A DNA stretch of 64,000 bases from an uncultured Lachnospiraceae bacterium (GCA_910584965.1 CAJUDZ010000002.1:1-64000), one strand, 5' to 3'. Shown: positions 34,029-42,687, counted from the first letter of the stretch. Notes: generated by a model from the sequence alone, not told the origin. Made by a program: numbers and translations.

Positions 34029-34062
34029 TCAGAAAAAGAACCGGCCGCATGGACCGGTTCTT
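34029..34062 (-). terminator. Intrinsic terminator of grcA
   Basis: On the minus strand, AAGAACCGG / CCGGTTCTT form a 9-bp stem, then TTTCTG. It lies 30 bp after the grcA stop. Confidence 0.82.
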
Positions 34063-34093
34063 AATGGGGTATCTCTATCCTTTGTAAAAAAGG

Positions 34094-34336
34094 TTAGATG
34101 CTTTCATGGAAAGTACGGCTGATAACGTCTGCCTGCTGTTCCGGTGTCAGTTTGATGAAATTAACCGCATAGCCGGAAACGCGGATTGTCAGCTGCGGAT
34201 AATTCTCCGGATGTTTCTGCGCATCGAGAAGCATATCGCGGTTTAATACGTTTACGTTCAGATGATGACCGCCCTTTGTTGCGTATCCATCCAATAAAGA
34301 AACTAAATTGTCTACCTGTGCTGTGTTCTGTGCCAT
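34094..34336 (-). CDS. grcA: Free-standing glycyl-radical protein, GrcA (YfiD) type
   Basis: 80 residues that correspond to the C-terminal end of pyruvate formate-lyase. NVNVLNRDMLLDAQKHPENY leads to the glycyl-radical motif RVSGYAVNFIKLTPEQQADV. In enteric bacteria such a protein (YfiD/GrcA) repairs oxygen-cleaved pyruvate formate-lyase by replacing its radical domain. The start has AGGAGGGA upstream, and the gene has its own promoter and terminator, so it is a dedicated gene and not a broken lyase. No activating enzyme lies nearby. Confidence 0.88.
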   Translation of the reverse strand: MAQNTAQVDNLVSLLDGYATKGGHHLNVNVLNRDMLLDAQKHPENYPQLTIRVSGYAVNFIKLTPEQQADVISRTFHESI

Positions 34337-34369
34337 ACAAAATCCCTCCTGTTATGTTATAATAAAAAT

Positions 34370-34422
34370 AGTAATCATTACTGTTTCTATTTATATAATA
34401 CCAAATTATCAGAGAATGTCTA
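34370..34422 (-). promoter_or_regulatory. Promoter and palindrome of grcA
   Basis: On the minus strand TAGACA (34422-34417) and TATTAT (34400-34395, TGG before it) are 16 bp apart. AGTAAT-C-ATTACT (34370-34382), a perfect 6-bp dyad, lies downstream and could bind a redox or anaerobic regulator. Confidence 0.5.
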
Positions 34423-34525
34423 TAATAATTTCAAAAAAAATTGTATTTTATCAGATACATTTTAAAAAGAAAATGGCTGTTTCTATGAAAAAAATGTGAA
34501 AAATCTTAAATATGTATGGAAATGA

Positions 34526-34555
34526 TTGACAAAGGGAAGCAATTTAAGGTATCTT
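34526..34555 (+). promoter_or_regulatory. Promoter of alarmone synthetase
   Basis: TTGACA at 34526 and TATCTT at 34550 with 18 bp between. Confidence 0.6.
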
Positions 34556-34590
34556 GAAACAGACAAATGTGATGAAACGGGGTAACAAAA

Positions 34591-35202
34591 TTGGAAGAAG
34601 AAAAGACAGGAATTTCACAGGAAGAATATGACAACCTGATCAAACCATATGAAGAGGCGCTGACAATTATTCAGATACGGCTGGACAGCCTGAATGCGGA
34701 GTATCGGAGCAGGAGCCGGGAGTATCCAATACATAATATCCAACAGCGAATCAAAAGCAAACCCAGCATTATGAAGAAGCTGGAGAAGAAAAATCTGCAG
34801 GTATCCGCGACCGTGGCGCGGGATGAGCTGACCGATATTGCGGGAATCCGGGTAATCTGCTATTTTGAAGATGATATTTACAGCGTCGTATCGGCTATTC
34901 GAAAGCAGACAGGCATTCTGGTGATCAGGGAACGGGACTATGTGCAGAATCCGAAGGAAAACGGTTATAAGAGCTATCATATTGTGGTAGGCGTTCCGGT
35001 GTACACGCTGGAAGAGACGCAGTATTATCCGGTGGAAGTCCAGATTCGGACGATTTCAATGGATTTCTGGGCGAGTATGGAACACAGAATCTGCTATAAA
35101 AACGGAAAAAATCAGGAAGTGTCCGACGAAAAACGGGCGATATTAAAAGGATTTGCGGAAGAACTCCGGAAAATAGAGGTCAGTATGTACAAACAGACAT
35201 AG
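34591..35202 (+). CDS. Small alarmone synthetase (RelQ-like GTP pyrophosphokinase)
   Basis: 203 residues from a TTG start; no ATG is placed to serve as start. A RelA/SpoT synthetase domain covers ~40-175: YRSRSREYPIHNIQQRIKSK, RDELTDIAGIRVICYFEDDIY, then ENGYKSYHIVVGVP and VEVQIRTISMDFWASMEHRI. There is no HD hydrolase, TGS or ACT domain. The length and motifs match firmicute RelQ/YjbM single-domain enzymes, which make (p)ppGpp or pGpp from GTP/GDP and ATP. It is monocistronic with its own promoter. Confidence 0.9.
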   Translation: MEEEKTGISQEEYDNLIKPYEEALTIIQIRLDSLNAEYRSRSREYPIHNIQQRIKSKPSIMKKLEKKNLQVSATVARDELTDIAGIRVICYFEDDIYSVVSAIRKQTGILVIRERDYVQNPKENGYKSYHIVVGVPVYTLEETQYYPVEVQIRTISMDFWASMEHRICYKNGKNQEVSDEKRAILKGFAEELRKIEVSMYKQT

Positions 35203-35243
35203 GGCGGAAAGTATCGGGAGGGAAAGCATTGAGATCGGTGCAG

Positions 35244-35326
35244 GCGGCCTGAGCCGCGAGCCGCGTGAAGCCGTCTGACCTGACAGAATCACCCGCAGGG
35301 CGATTCTGTCGCGGAACCGGCTTTAC
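35244..35326. repeat. Structured intergenic element with three hairpins
   Basis: Between the convergent alarmone synthetase and pyrI genes lie GCGGC-CTGA-GCCGC (35244-35257) and an outer stem GTGAAGCCG / CGGCTTTAC (35265-35326). Inside the latter is a 13-bp near-perfect hairpin starting GACAGAATC (35282-35310). There is no T run on either strand, so it is not a standard terminator. Confidence 0.55.
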
Positions 35327-35334
35327 AGAACCGA

Positions 35335-35766
35335 TTAAAAATGGCCGTTATATTTCTCTTCGCAATATTTACAGCGGTAGATTTCGTTTTCTTCATCGGT
35401 GAGGACGAAGATGTGGGGAAGCTCCTGCTCGATGGAGGTAATACATCTGGGATTTTTGCACTTGATGATGTTTTTGATTTCCTTTGGCAGGGTCAGTTCT
35501 TTTTTATCTACGAGTTTTCCGTCCTTGATGACGTTGATGGTGATGTTATGGTCGATGAAGGCGAGAACATCCAGATCCAGCGTGTTGATATCGCATTCCA
35601 CCTTGAGAATATCTTTTTTGCCCATCTTATTGCTGCGTGCGTTTTTGATGATCGCTACCATGCAGTCCAGTTTATCCAGCTGCAGATGATGATAGATAGA
35701 GAGGCTTTTTCCGGCTTCGATGTGGTCGAGAACGAAGCCTTCTTCAATTTTTCCCACGTTTAACAT
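35335..35766 (-). CDS. pyrI: Aspartate carbamoyltransferase regulatory subunit
   Basis: 143 residues. The N-terminal nucleotide-binding domain starts MLNVGKIEEGFVLDHIEAGK with KMGKKDILKVE. The C-terminal zinc domain has the four cysteines CKNPRC and CKYC. PyrI binds CTP/ATP and gives allosteric control to PyrB. It follows pyrB by 5 bp in the same operon. Confidence 0.95.
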   Translation of the reverse strand: MLNVGKIEEGFVLDHIEAGKSLSIYHHLQLDKLDCMVAIIKNARSNKMGKKDILKVECDINTLDLDVLAFIDHNITINVIKDGKLVDKKELTLPKEIKNIIKCKNPRCITSIEQELPHIFVLTDEENEIYRCKYCEEKYNGHF

Positions 35767-35771
35767 AATGA

Positions 35772-36722
35772 TTACTCCTTTCCATGCTGCGATTCCATCG
35801 TTTCAATATCGATATCGAGAAGCGTAAGAATCAGCGCCATCCTTACATAAACACCGTACTGCACCTGCTTAAAATAGACGGCCCGCGGATCATCGTCCAC
35901 TTCGACGGAAATTTCGTTTACGCGCGGAAGCGGATGCAGCACGAGCATGTCCTTTTTGGCGGGAGCCATTTTGGCTTTGTTTAAGATATAAAAGTCTTTC
36001 AGTCTCACATAATCTTCTTCGTTGAAAAAACGTTCCCGCTGCACCCTTGTCATATAGAGCAGGTCCAGGTCGGGCATACATGTTTCCAGGCGGATGACTT
36101 CTTCATAGGAGATGCCTTTTTCGGTCAGCATGTCCGTAATATAGTCCGGAACCTTTAATTCCGGCGGAGAGATGAAAACAAAGTGGATATCCGGGTAGCG
36201 GACGAGCGCGTTGATTAAGGAATGTACGGTGCGGCCGAATTTTAAGTCGCCGCAGAGGCCGATCGTGAAATGACCCAGGCGTCCTTTCATGGAACGAATC
36301 GTCAGCAGGTCCGTCAAAGTCTGCGTCGGGTGCTGGTGTCCGCCGTCTCCGGCATTGATAACCGGAATGGAGGACTTGTCCGCAGCCACCATTGGAGCGC
36401 CTTCTTTGGGATGGCGCATGGCGCAGATATCGGCAAAACAGGAAATAACCCGGATTGTATCGGAAACGCTTTCGCCTTTGGAAGCCGAAGAAGAACCGGC
36501 GTCCGAAAAGCCCAGAACCTGGCCTCCCAGACTGAGCATGGCGGACTCAAAACTGAGCCTCGTGCGGGTGCTCGGTTCATAGAAGCAGGTTGCCAGCTTT
36601 TTGCCTTCACAGGCATGGGCGTACTTTGCGGGATATTTTTCAATATCGTTTGCAAGGTCGAAGAGGGAATCCAGTTCCTCTACCGTAAAATCAAGTGGAT
36701 TCATAAGATGTCTCATTGGCAT
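35772..36722 (-). CDS. pyrB: Aspartate carbamoyltransferase catalytic subunit
   Basis: 316 residues, or 314 from the internal ATG at 36716; AAAGGAG lies 4 or 10 nt upstream. Active-site motifs are FYEPSTRTRLSFESAM (carbamoyl phosphate loop), GDGGHQHPTQTLTDL, CGDLKFGRTVHSL and HPLPRVNEI. It makes carbamoyl aspartate in pyrimidine synthesis. With pyrI directly downstream, the enzyme should be the allosteric dodecameric form. I see no PyrR-type attenuator before it, only a short GCCGCC / GGCGGC hairpin near 36750-36773. Confidence 0.96.
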   Translation of the reverse strand: MPMRHLMNPLDFTVEELDSLFDLANDIEKYPAKYAHACEGKKLATCFYEPSTRTRLSFESAMLSLGGQVLGFSDAGSSSASKGESVSDTIRVISCFADICAMRHPKEGAPMVAADKSSIPVINAGDGGHQHPTQTLTDLLTIRSMKGRLGHFTIGLCGDLKFGRTVHSLINALVRYPDIHFVFISPPELKVPDYITDMLTEKGISYEEVIRLETCMPDLDLLYMTRVQRERFFNEEDYVRLKDFYILNKAKMAPAKKDMLVLHPLPRVNEISVEVDDDPRAVYFKQVQYGVYVRMALILTLLDIDIETMESQHGKE

Positions 36723-36789
36723 GGTACTCCTTTCAGTTACATGATTGCCACAGCCGCCTGAAAAATGCGGGGCGGCCGGTGAAACGTTA

Positions 36790-36824
36790 AAAAAATAGAA
36801 GAGAGGATATCCCTTCTATTTTTT
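36790..36824 (-). terminator. Terminator after the nitroreductase gene
   Basis: AAAAAATAGAAG / CTTCTATTTTTT form a 12-bp perfect stem enclosing GGATATCC. It is A/T-rich on both sides and therefore works on either strand; it separates the nitroreductase from pyrBI. Confidence 0.85.
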
Positions 36825-36828
36825 ACTT

Positions 36829-37371
36829 TTACGATATAAAAGATAACAGATCATCCACCGGTTTTCTTCTCGGAGCAGCAGGAGCCTCCGCAGCGTAACC
36901 GACGGGAATCAGAGCGACAAGTTCACGGTCTTCCGGAATCTGAAGAAGGGCTTCGATTTTATCCTGATCAAAAATACCCAAAATAACGGAACCGATGCCT
37001 TTTTCATAAGCGGCCAGACAAAAGGTCTGGGATGCGATGCCGGCATCGAACATCTGCCAGGTATCTTTCCGGGGAGTGGTAAAAGAACCGTCCCGTTCGT
37101 ATCCGCACCGGTTTTTTATGACGGTGACGGCAATTAACATTGGAGCGTTTTCAATGATTTTACCGTTGTTGGGAAAAGAAGTGGTGCCTTCCGCGGCAAT
37201 CCGGTCTTTCAGCGCTCCTTCGATTGCGATATAGCGGGCAATCTGCGTATTCTTCCAGCTTGGCGCGTAAGAAGCGGTTTCGATAATCTCGGATAACAGT
37301 GCGTGGTCAATTTTCTCTTCTTTGAACTGACGGATGCTTCTGCGTTCTTTGATACATTCCTGTGCTGTCAT
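36829..37371 (-). CDS. Nitroreductase-family protein
   Basis: About 180 residues; the start at 37371 has AGGGAGG 6 nt upstream. N-terminal FMN-binding ERRSIRQFKEEKIDHALL, a central SYAPSWKNTQ and AYEKGIGSVILGIFDQDKIEALL followed by LVALIPVGYA are typical of small nitroreductase/FMN reductase proteins. They reduce nitroaromatics, quinones or flavins with NAD(P)H. Substrate unknown. Transcribed from its own promoter. Confidence 0.9.
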   Translation of the reverse strand: MTAQECIKERRSIRQFKEEKIDHALLSEIIETASYAPSWKNTQIARYIAIEGALKDRIAAEGTTSFPNNGKIIENAPMLIAVTVIKNRCGYERDGSFTTPRKDTWQMFDAGIASQTFCLAAYEKGIGSVILGIFDQDKIEALLQIPEDRELVALIPVGYAAEAPAAPRRKPVDDLLSFIS

Positions 37372-37460
37372 AAAAAACCTCCCTTTCTGCCTGGCCTGCA
37401 ATCCGGCCGGGATATACTGATTGTTGCGATCTGTCTGATACGTTTCACAATATTTTGTAT

Positions 37461-37489
37461 ATCATACCATAAAGAGGCGGGCGTTGCAA
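37461..37489 (-). promoter_or_regulatory. Promoter of nitroreductase
   Basis: Minus strand: TTGCAA (37489-37484) and TATGAT (37466-37461, preceded by TGG) with 17 bp between. Confidence 0.65.
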
Positions 37490-37524
37490 TGCAAAATTGA
37501 TTTAACTTGCGGGATGTATTTAAG

Positions 37525-37553
37525 TTGTGGAATGTCTGCGGATATGCTATATT
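37525..37553 (+). promoter_or_regulatory. Promoter of PH-domain protein
   Basis: TTGTGG at 37525 and TATATT at 37548 with 17 bp between. Confidence 0.6.
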
Positions 37554-37599
37554 ATTACATGAGTAACTAACAGAACGGGTAAGAAAGGCGGAAAGATAC

Positions 37600-37974
37600 A
37601 TGGCATATCAGGAAAGAAAAAGGTGGCTGTTTTTCGGGCTTCCATTCACATTTACGAAGTATACGGTAGAAGACGATGTGATTACGATTAACAGCGGTCT
37701 GCTTCATACACATGAAAATGACTGTTATATGTATAAAGTGCAGGACGTGGAGCTGGAGGCGAGCCTCGGGGAAAGAATCTTCGGGCTCGGAACGGTAGTC
37801 TGCTATACGGGAGATACGACGCATCCGAAACTGCTTCTGGAGCATATTAAAAATGCGAAAGAGATCAAAGATTACATTTTAAAGGAATCGGAAGAGGCGA
37901 GAAGAAAGCGCCGTACCTTAAATACGCTGGATATCGGTTCCGGCGCGGCGGATTTGGACGATCCAAATGACTAA
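37600..37974 (+). CDS. Bacterial PH-domain protein
   Basis: 124 residues forming a single bacterial PH (DUF304-type) domain: FTKYTVEDDVITINSGLLHT, then YMYKVQDVELEASLGERIFGLGTVV and HIKNAKEIKDYILK. A charged EEARRKRR tail follows. There is no membrane helix, unlike many YdbS/YdbT proteins. Function is unknown; PH domains of this type are usually structural or lipid/protein-binding. Its end overlaps the end of the convergent membrane-protein gene by four bases. Confidence 0.75.
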   Translation: MAYQERKRWLFFGLPFTFTKYTVEDDVITINSGLLHTHENDCYMYKVQDVELEASLGERIFGLGTVVCYTGDTTHPKLLLEHIKNAKEIKDYILKESEEARRKRRTLNTLDIGSGAADLDDPND

Positions 37975-38384
37975 GACCGTCCCGACAGTCTGTCGCTTTC
38001 CCGAAGCAGCCTTTCGAATAACAATCCTGAAAGAAACCAGCAGGGTGCGTAGTCGAGGCGGATGACCTGACCGACGTTCCATCTGGATTTCTCATAATTC
38101 CAGGGACAGAGCCCCTTTTTGCGCAGCAGGATGCCGGAGGTAAATTCTCCCAGGAAGATGATGCCGGTATAGACAAAACCGCGGAATATGAAGTTTTTAT
38201 TTTTCAGCAGACGGCATACAGGGGCTAAAAATGCTGCCATTCCATAGATGGGGAACATCCAGATCGAAGTGATGCCGGATAACTTAAAGTCCCTTCTGCG
38301 GAAAGAGTGAAAAGCGGTGAACAGGATTTCCAGGCACCAGCCGAGCAGTCCACAGTGAATGAAGTTGTGAAGAAAGTTTTTCAT
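37971..38384 (-). CDS. CmpB-like (putative ABC-transporter type IV) membrane protein
   Basis: About 137 residues from ATG 38384. The ribosome site is weak, so the start is uncertain. Four hydrophobic segments are visible: FIHCGLLGWCLEILFTAF, IYGMAAFLAPVCRLL, FIFRGFVYTGIIFLGEFTSG and the C-terminal LDYAPCWFLSGLLFERLL. The CLEILFT and CPWNYEKSRWNVGQVIRLDY motifs match the small CmpB/ABC_trans_CmpB family common in Clostridia. Its job is unknown. It is divergent from folC. Confidence 0.75.
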   Translation of the reverse strand: MKNFLHNFIHCGLLGWCLEILFTAFHSFRRRDFKLSGITSIWMFPIYGMAAFLAPVCRLLKNKNFIFRGFVYTGIIFLGEFTSGILLRKKGLCPWNYEKSRWNVGQVIRLDYAPCWFLSGLLFERLLRESDRLSGRS

Positions 38385-38479
38385 AGAATGAGGGTTGCCG
38401 GATTTTATGGGAATATACATCAATAACAGCAGATATTTTAAGAAACGAATGTCTGGCAGAACGGACGGATGGGTGAGCA

Positions 38480-39805
38480 ATGAATTATAAAGAAGCAATG
38501 GAATATGTGGACGGCCTGAAACGTTACGGATGTGTTCCCGGACTTTCGAGTATCCGGGAGCTATGCGCGCGGCTTCAGAATCCACAGGACCGGCTCCGGT
38601 TCGTACATATTGCGGGAACCAACGGAAAGGGCTCCGTGCTCGCTTATGTTTCGACGATACTGCAGGAGGCCGGATATAAGGTTGGCCGGTATCTGACGCC
38701 TGCGCTCTCCGATTATCGGGAGCGTTTTCAGATCAACGGAAGAATGATTCCGAAAAATCAGTTCGGCGGATATCTGGAACAGGTGAAGGAAGCGGCGGAG
38801 CGGATGGAAGCGGAGGGCCTGCCGCATCCGACCCAGTTTGAAGCGGATACGGCGCTTGCCTTTTTGTATTTTCTGGATAAAAAATGTGATATCGTCGTGC
38901 TGGAATGCGGTATGGGAGGGCTGGAAGATGCCACCAACCTGATTAAAACGACGATCTGCGCGGTATTTGCGTCCGTCAGCATGGACCATATGGAAGCGCT
39001 GGGCGGTTCCCTTGAGGAAATTGCACGGCAGAAAGCCGGAATCATCAAAGAAAACTGTACGGTCATATCCTGCGGGCAGAAAGAAGAAGTAATGGAGACG
39101 ATCCGCCGGGAAGCGGAGAAGAAGGGATGCCCGCTGCGGATTGCCGACGGGAACGATGCGAAATATGTGAAATACGGGCTGTCAAAACAGCGTTTTACTT
39201 ACGGCGGGCATAAAGATCTGGAAATTACGCTGGCCGGACGGCACCAGATAGCCAATGCGGTTCTGGCGGTGGAGGTTTCGGAGGCGCTTGAAGCGGCGGG
39301 ATTTGTTATTCCGGAGCGGGCGCTGCGGGAAGGACTTTCTGCGGCCAAATGGCCCGGAAGATTCAGCATAATGGGTAAAAATCCGCTGTTTGTCCTGGAT
39401 GGCGCGCATAACGAGGATGGGGCAAAGATGCTGGCGCAGTCCGTCGAATACTATTTTTCTCATAAAAAAATCATTTATATTATGGGAATTTTGGCGGATA
39501 AGGAGTATGATAAGATTATAAGGATAACGGCTCCTTATGCGGAGCAGATCATTACGGTAACGCCGCCTCACAATCCGAGGGCGCTCGGCGGTTATGAGCT
39601 GGCAAAGGCGGCAAGGGAATATCATTCGGGAGTGACGGTGGCGGACAGTCTTCAGGAGGCTGTGGAAATGGCCTGTCTGCTGGCAGGCGGAGATAGAAAT
39701 ACAGTTGTTATTGTATTTGGTTCCCTCTCGTTTCTCGGTGAGATGATGAATATTATAGAACATAGAGACGCGATCAGGAGAGACTTTCATGGTAGATCAG
39801 AATAA
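38480..39805 (+). CDS. folC: Folylpolyglutamate/dihydrofolate synthase
   Basis: 441 residues of the Mur-ligase family. It has the P-loop HIAGTNGKGSVLAYVSTIL, the omega-loop region FEADTALAFLYFLDKKCDIVVLECGMGG, then DHMEALGGSLEEIARQKAGI, and the C-terminal VLDGAHNEDGAKMLA and VFGSLSFLGE. It adds glutamate to (dihydro)folate. First gene of the folC-folE-folP-folBK operon; its end overlaps folE by 17 bp. Confidence 0.95.
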   Translation: MNYKEAMEYVDGLKRYGCVPGLSSIRELCARLQNPQDRLRFVHIAGTNGKGSVLAYVSTILQEAGYKVGRYLTPALSDYRERFQINGRMIPKNQFGGYLEQVKEAAERMEAEGLPHPTQFEADTALAFLYFLDKKCDIVVLECGMGGLEDATNLIKTTICAVFASVSMDHMEALGGSLEEIARQKAGIIKENCTVISCGQKEEVMETIRREAEKKGCPLRIADGNDAKYVKYGLSKQRFTYGGHKDLEITLAGRHQIANAVLAVEVSEALEAAGFVIPERALREGLSAAKWPGRFSIMGKNPLFVLDGAHNEDGAKMLAQSVEYYFSHKKIIYIMGILADKEYDKIIRITAPYAEQIITVTPPHNPRALGGYELAKAAREYHSGVTVADSLQEAVEMACLLAGGDRNTVVIVFGSLSFLGEMMNIIEHRDAIRRDFHGRSE

Positions 39806-40349
39806 AATCAGGGAAGCGGTAAAGCTGTTTCTGGAAGGCATCGGAGATGTGCCTGACAGGGAGGGACTTGCCGAAACGCCTGACAGGATAGCCCGCATGT
39901 GTACGGAAATTTTTGCGGGGATGGAAGAGGATGTTTCCGAACATCTTTCCAAAACGTTTGTTATAGAAAAGAATGAAATGGTAGTGGAAAAGGATATTGT
40001 GTTTTATTCCGTCTGTGAACACCACCTTCTGCCTTTCTACGGAAAGGCGCATATCGCCTATATACCGGACGGCAGGGTGGCAGGACTGAGCAAACTGGCG
40101 CGGACTGTGGAAGTCTATGCCAGAAGGCCGCAGATTCAGGAACAGATGACGGGGCAGATCGCGGAAGCCGTTATGCGGTATTTAAAGCCGCAGGGTGTTA
40201 TGGTAATGGTGGAGGCGGAGCATATGTGCATGACGATGCGCGGCGTAAAAAAGCCGGGAAGCAGGACGGTGACGGTTTCCAAACGGGGATGCTTTGAAGA
40301 AGACCATCGTCTGCAGGACACTTTTTTCCGCATGATACGGGAATGGTAA
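39789..40349 (+). CDS. folE: GTP cyclohydrolase I
   Basis: 186 residues. It has the type IA signature: ETPDRIARMCTEIFAGM, zinc ligands in SVCEHHLLPFYGKAHIAYIP, GLSKLARTVEVYARRPQIQE and the last zinc Cys in EAEHMCMTMRGVKKPGS. It converts GTP to dihydroneopterin triphosphate, the first step of folate synthesis. AGGAGAG lies in the folC 3' end. Within the fol operon. Confidence 0.97.
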   Translation: MVDQNKIREAVKLFLEGIGDVPDREGLAETPDRIARMCTEIFAGMEEDVSEHLSKTFVIEKNEMVVEKDIVFYSVCEHHLLPFYGKAHIAYIPDGRVAGLSKLARTVEVYARRPQIQEQMTGQIAEAVMRYLKPQGVMVMVEAEHMCMTMRGVKKPGSRTVTVSKRGCFEEDHRLQDTFFRMIREW

Positions 40350-40413
40350 TAAAGGTAAATCCAGATTTAATAAATAAAATATTCCAAATAGGGAGAAAGG
40401 AGATTGATAGAAG

Positions 40414-41220
40414 ATGAAAATAGGGTCGAAAGAATTTGCATCAAAAGGAAAAACATATGTTATGGGAATCCTGAATGTGACGCCCGATTCTTTTTCGGAC
40501 GGCGGTAAGTTCAATCAACTGGATGCGGCTCTTTATCATGTGGAAGAAATGATCGGAGAAGGAATGGATATTCTGGATATCGGCGGGGAATCCACGAGGC
40601 CCGGCCATACGATGGTATCTGAGGAGGAGGAGCTGAACCGTGTCGTGCCCGTGATCGAACAGGTTAAGGCCAGATTTGATATTCCGATTTCTCTGGACAC
40701 CTGTAAGAGCAGGGTGGCCAGCGCGGGCATTGCGGCCGGCGTGGATCTAATCAATGACGTATGGGGATTCAAATATGACGGAAATCTTGCAAAAATTGTG
40801 GCGGATGCCGGTATTTCCTGCATTCTGATGCATAACCGCAAGGAGCCTGATTATACGGATTATATGCAGAACGTGCTGGAAGATCTGGCGGAGAGCGTGC
40901 AGACGGCCCGCCTTTCAGGGATTGCGGACGAAAAGATCCTGTTAGATCCGGGCGTTGGCTTTGGCAAGACCTATGAGAACAATCTGGAAATCATAAATAA
41001 ACTGGAAATTCTGCACAGCTTTGGTTATCCGCTTGTGCTTGGCACGAGCAGAAAATCTGTGATCGGGATAACGCTCGACCTGCCTGTATCGGAACGGCTG
41101 GAAGGTACTTTGGTAACAACTGTTATTGCTGTGATGAAAGGGGCCATGTTTGTACGCGTCCACGATATCAAAGAGAATGTCAGGGCAATTAAAATGGCGG
41201 AAGCGATTATAAGTAAATAA
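40414..41220 (+). CDS. folP: Dihydropteroate synthase
   Basis: 268 residues with TIM-barrel motifs: VMGILNVTPDSFSDGGKF, DIGGESTRPGH, PISLDTCKSRVA, LINDVWGF, ILMHNR, LDPGVGFGKT, LGTSRKSVIG and RVHDIKEN. It condenses p-aminobenzoate with hydroxymethyldihydropterin diphosphate and is the sulfonamide target. No obvious resistance insertion is seen. Confidence 0.97.
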   Translation: MKIGSKEFASKGKTYVMGILNVTPDSFSDGGKFNQLDAALYHVEEMIGEGMDILDIGGESTRPGHTMVSEEEELNRVVPVIEQVKARFDIPISLDTCKSRVASAGIAAGVDLINDVWGFKYDGNLAKIVADAGISCILMHNRKEPDYTDYMQNVLEDLAESVQTARLSGIADEKILLDPGVGFGKTYENNLEIINKLEILHSFGYPLVLGTSRKSVIGITLDLPVSERLEGTLVTTVIAVMKGAMFVRVHDIKENVRAIKMAEAIISK

Positions 41221-41270
41221 TATGACACAGGTGTCACGAACAGAGAGTATAGCGGGAAGGATGGAACAAG

Positions 41271-42125
41271 ATGGACGAGATTATTATTGAGAATCTGAAA
41301 GTTTTTGCGTATCACGGAGTATATCAGGAAGAAAACGAGAAAGGGCAGAATTTTTATGTCAACGCGGTTCTCTATACGGATACGGGAAAAGCCGGGAGGG
41401 AAGATAACCGCGAGATGACGACGAGTTACGGCGATGTATGCCAGTTTATCCACCAGTTTGTGGGTGAGAATCTTTTTAAACTGATTGAAACCCTGGCGGA
41501 AAGAACGGCGGAGGCGGTTTTATCGCACTTCCCGCTGCTAGAAGGCATTACGCTGGAAATCCGGAAACCGGAAGCGCCGATTGACCTGGAGTTTGAATCG
41601 GTTTCCGTTAAAATTACCCGCATGTGGCACAATGTATGCCTGGCAACGGGCTCCAATCTGGGCAACCGCCCCAAGTTTATCAAAGATGCCATTGAAGCAA
41701 TCGATCTCGATGAGAAATGCAAGGTCATCAAGAGTTCGGAGCTGGTACGTTCCCGTTCCTACGGAAATGTGGAGCAGGGAGAATTTTTTAACGGCGCCTT
41801 GTTGATCAGGACTTTGTATTCACCGGAAGAACTGCTGGTACGGCTGCATGAAATTGAAGACGCGTCGGGCAGACAGCGGGTTAAGCATTGGGGACCAAGA
41901 ACGCTGGATTTGGATATTATTTTCTATGACGATATGATTCTGGATACGGATACGCTGCAGATTCCCCACATCGATATGCACAACAGGGATTTTGTGCTGG
42001 AGCCGTTATCGCAGATCGTACCGTATAAGATTCACCCGGTATTCGGGAAATCCGTGATTCAGTTATATGAAGAAGTACAGAAGACAGGAGAAAGATATGT
42101 CATCGACTCAGAATATATACAGTAG
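41271..42125 (+). CDS. folBK: Fused dihydroneopterin aldolase and HPPK
   Basis: 284 residues. FolB covers ~1-120 (IIENLKVFAYHGVYQEENEKGQ, TTSYGDVCQFIHQFV, ETLAERTAEAVL). FolK covers ~125-280 (CLATGSNLGNRPKFI, RSRSYGNVEQGEFFNGAL, GPRTLDLDIIFYDD, PHIDMHNRDFVLEPLSQI). One protein thus catalyses the two steps before dihydropteroate synthase. Fused FolB-FolK proteins are common in Clostridia. The 3' end overlaps the GNAT gene by 29 bp. Confidence 0.96.
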   Translation: MDEIIIENLKVFAYHGVYQEENEKGQNFYVNAVLYTDTGKAGREDNREMTTSYGDVCQFIHQFVGENLFKLIETLAERTAEAVLSHFPLLEGITLEIRKPEAPIDLEFESVSVKITRMWHNVCLATGSNLGNRPKFIKDAIEAIDLDEKCKVIKSSELVRSRSYGNVEQGEFFNGALLIRTLYSPEELLVRLHEIEDASGRQRVKHWGPRTLDLDIIFYDDMILDTDTLQIPHIDMHNRDFVLEPLSQIVPYKIHPVFGKSVIQLYEEVQKTGERYVIDSEYIQ

Positions 42126-42687
42126 GCCAATGCAGAAAGCGGAGGCCGAAGCTGTGTACAACGGACGCGGCCGCCGGGATTTTCCGCCGGATGAACGGAA
42201 GCCGTTTTCCATGATCGAATCATTGATGGATAACGGATGTTACGAATGCTGCGGATTTTATGAAAAAGCGGACGATTCGTTATGTGCTTATGCTTTTATG
42301 ATGACCGATCAGGAAACAAACATGCTGCTGTTGGATTATTTCGCTGTCTGTGAGGAAGTTCGCGGGAAGGGGTATGGAAGCATTGCCCTGGAATTGTTAA
42401 AAGCAGATTATATGAATTGGGGCGGCATGCTTTTTGAAGTGGAGGATGACGACGCGGCTGAAACGGAGGCGGAAAAGCGATTGCGCCGCAGGAGAATTTC
42501 TTTTTACGAAAAGAACGGCGTCCTTATGACCAGCCAGAGAAGCCGGGCATTTGACGTTGATTTCAGGCTGATGGTGATGAATCTGGGGAAGACGGCAACG
42601 GATGATAACATAGGTTATTTGATAAGCTCCATGTACAGGAAGATGCTGCCGGACAACCTTTTCAGAGAACATTTCCGACTGCGGTAG
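42097..42687 (+). CDS. GNAT-family N-acetyltransferase
   Basis: About 196 residues; the ATG at 42097 has AGGAG 7 nt upstream. The acetyl-CoA binding region is recognisable in LLLDYFAVCEEVRGKGYGS followed by IALELLK (motif R/Q-x-x-G-x-G/A). The segment RRRISFYEKNGVL continues the fold. Substrate unknown. It is translationally coupled to folBK by overlap, but nothing ties it chemically to folate. Confidence 0.78.
   Translation: MSSTQNIYSRPMQKAEAEAVYNGRGRRDFPPDERKPFSMIESLMDNGCYECCGFYEKADDSLCAYAFMMTDQETNMLLLDYFAVCEEVRGKGYGSIALELLKADYMNWGGMLFEVEDDDAAETEAEKRLRRRRISFYEKNGVLMTSQRSRAFDVDFRLMVMNLGKTATDDNIGYLISSMYRKMLPDNLFREHFRLR

Noticed and set aside
35335..35766. Plus-strand frame opposite pyrI
   Set aside because: The minus strand encodes a complete PyrI with zinc cysteines directly after pyrB; the plus-strand frame is a shadow.
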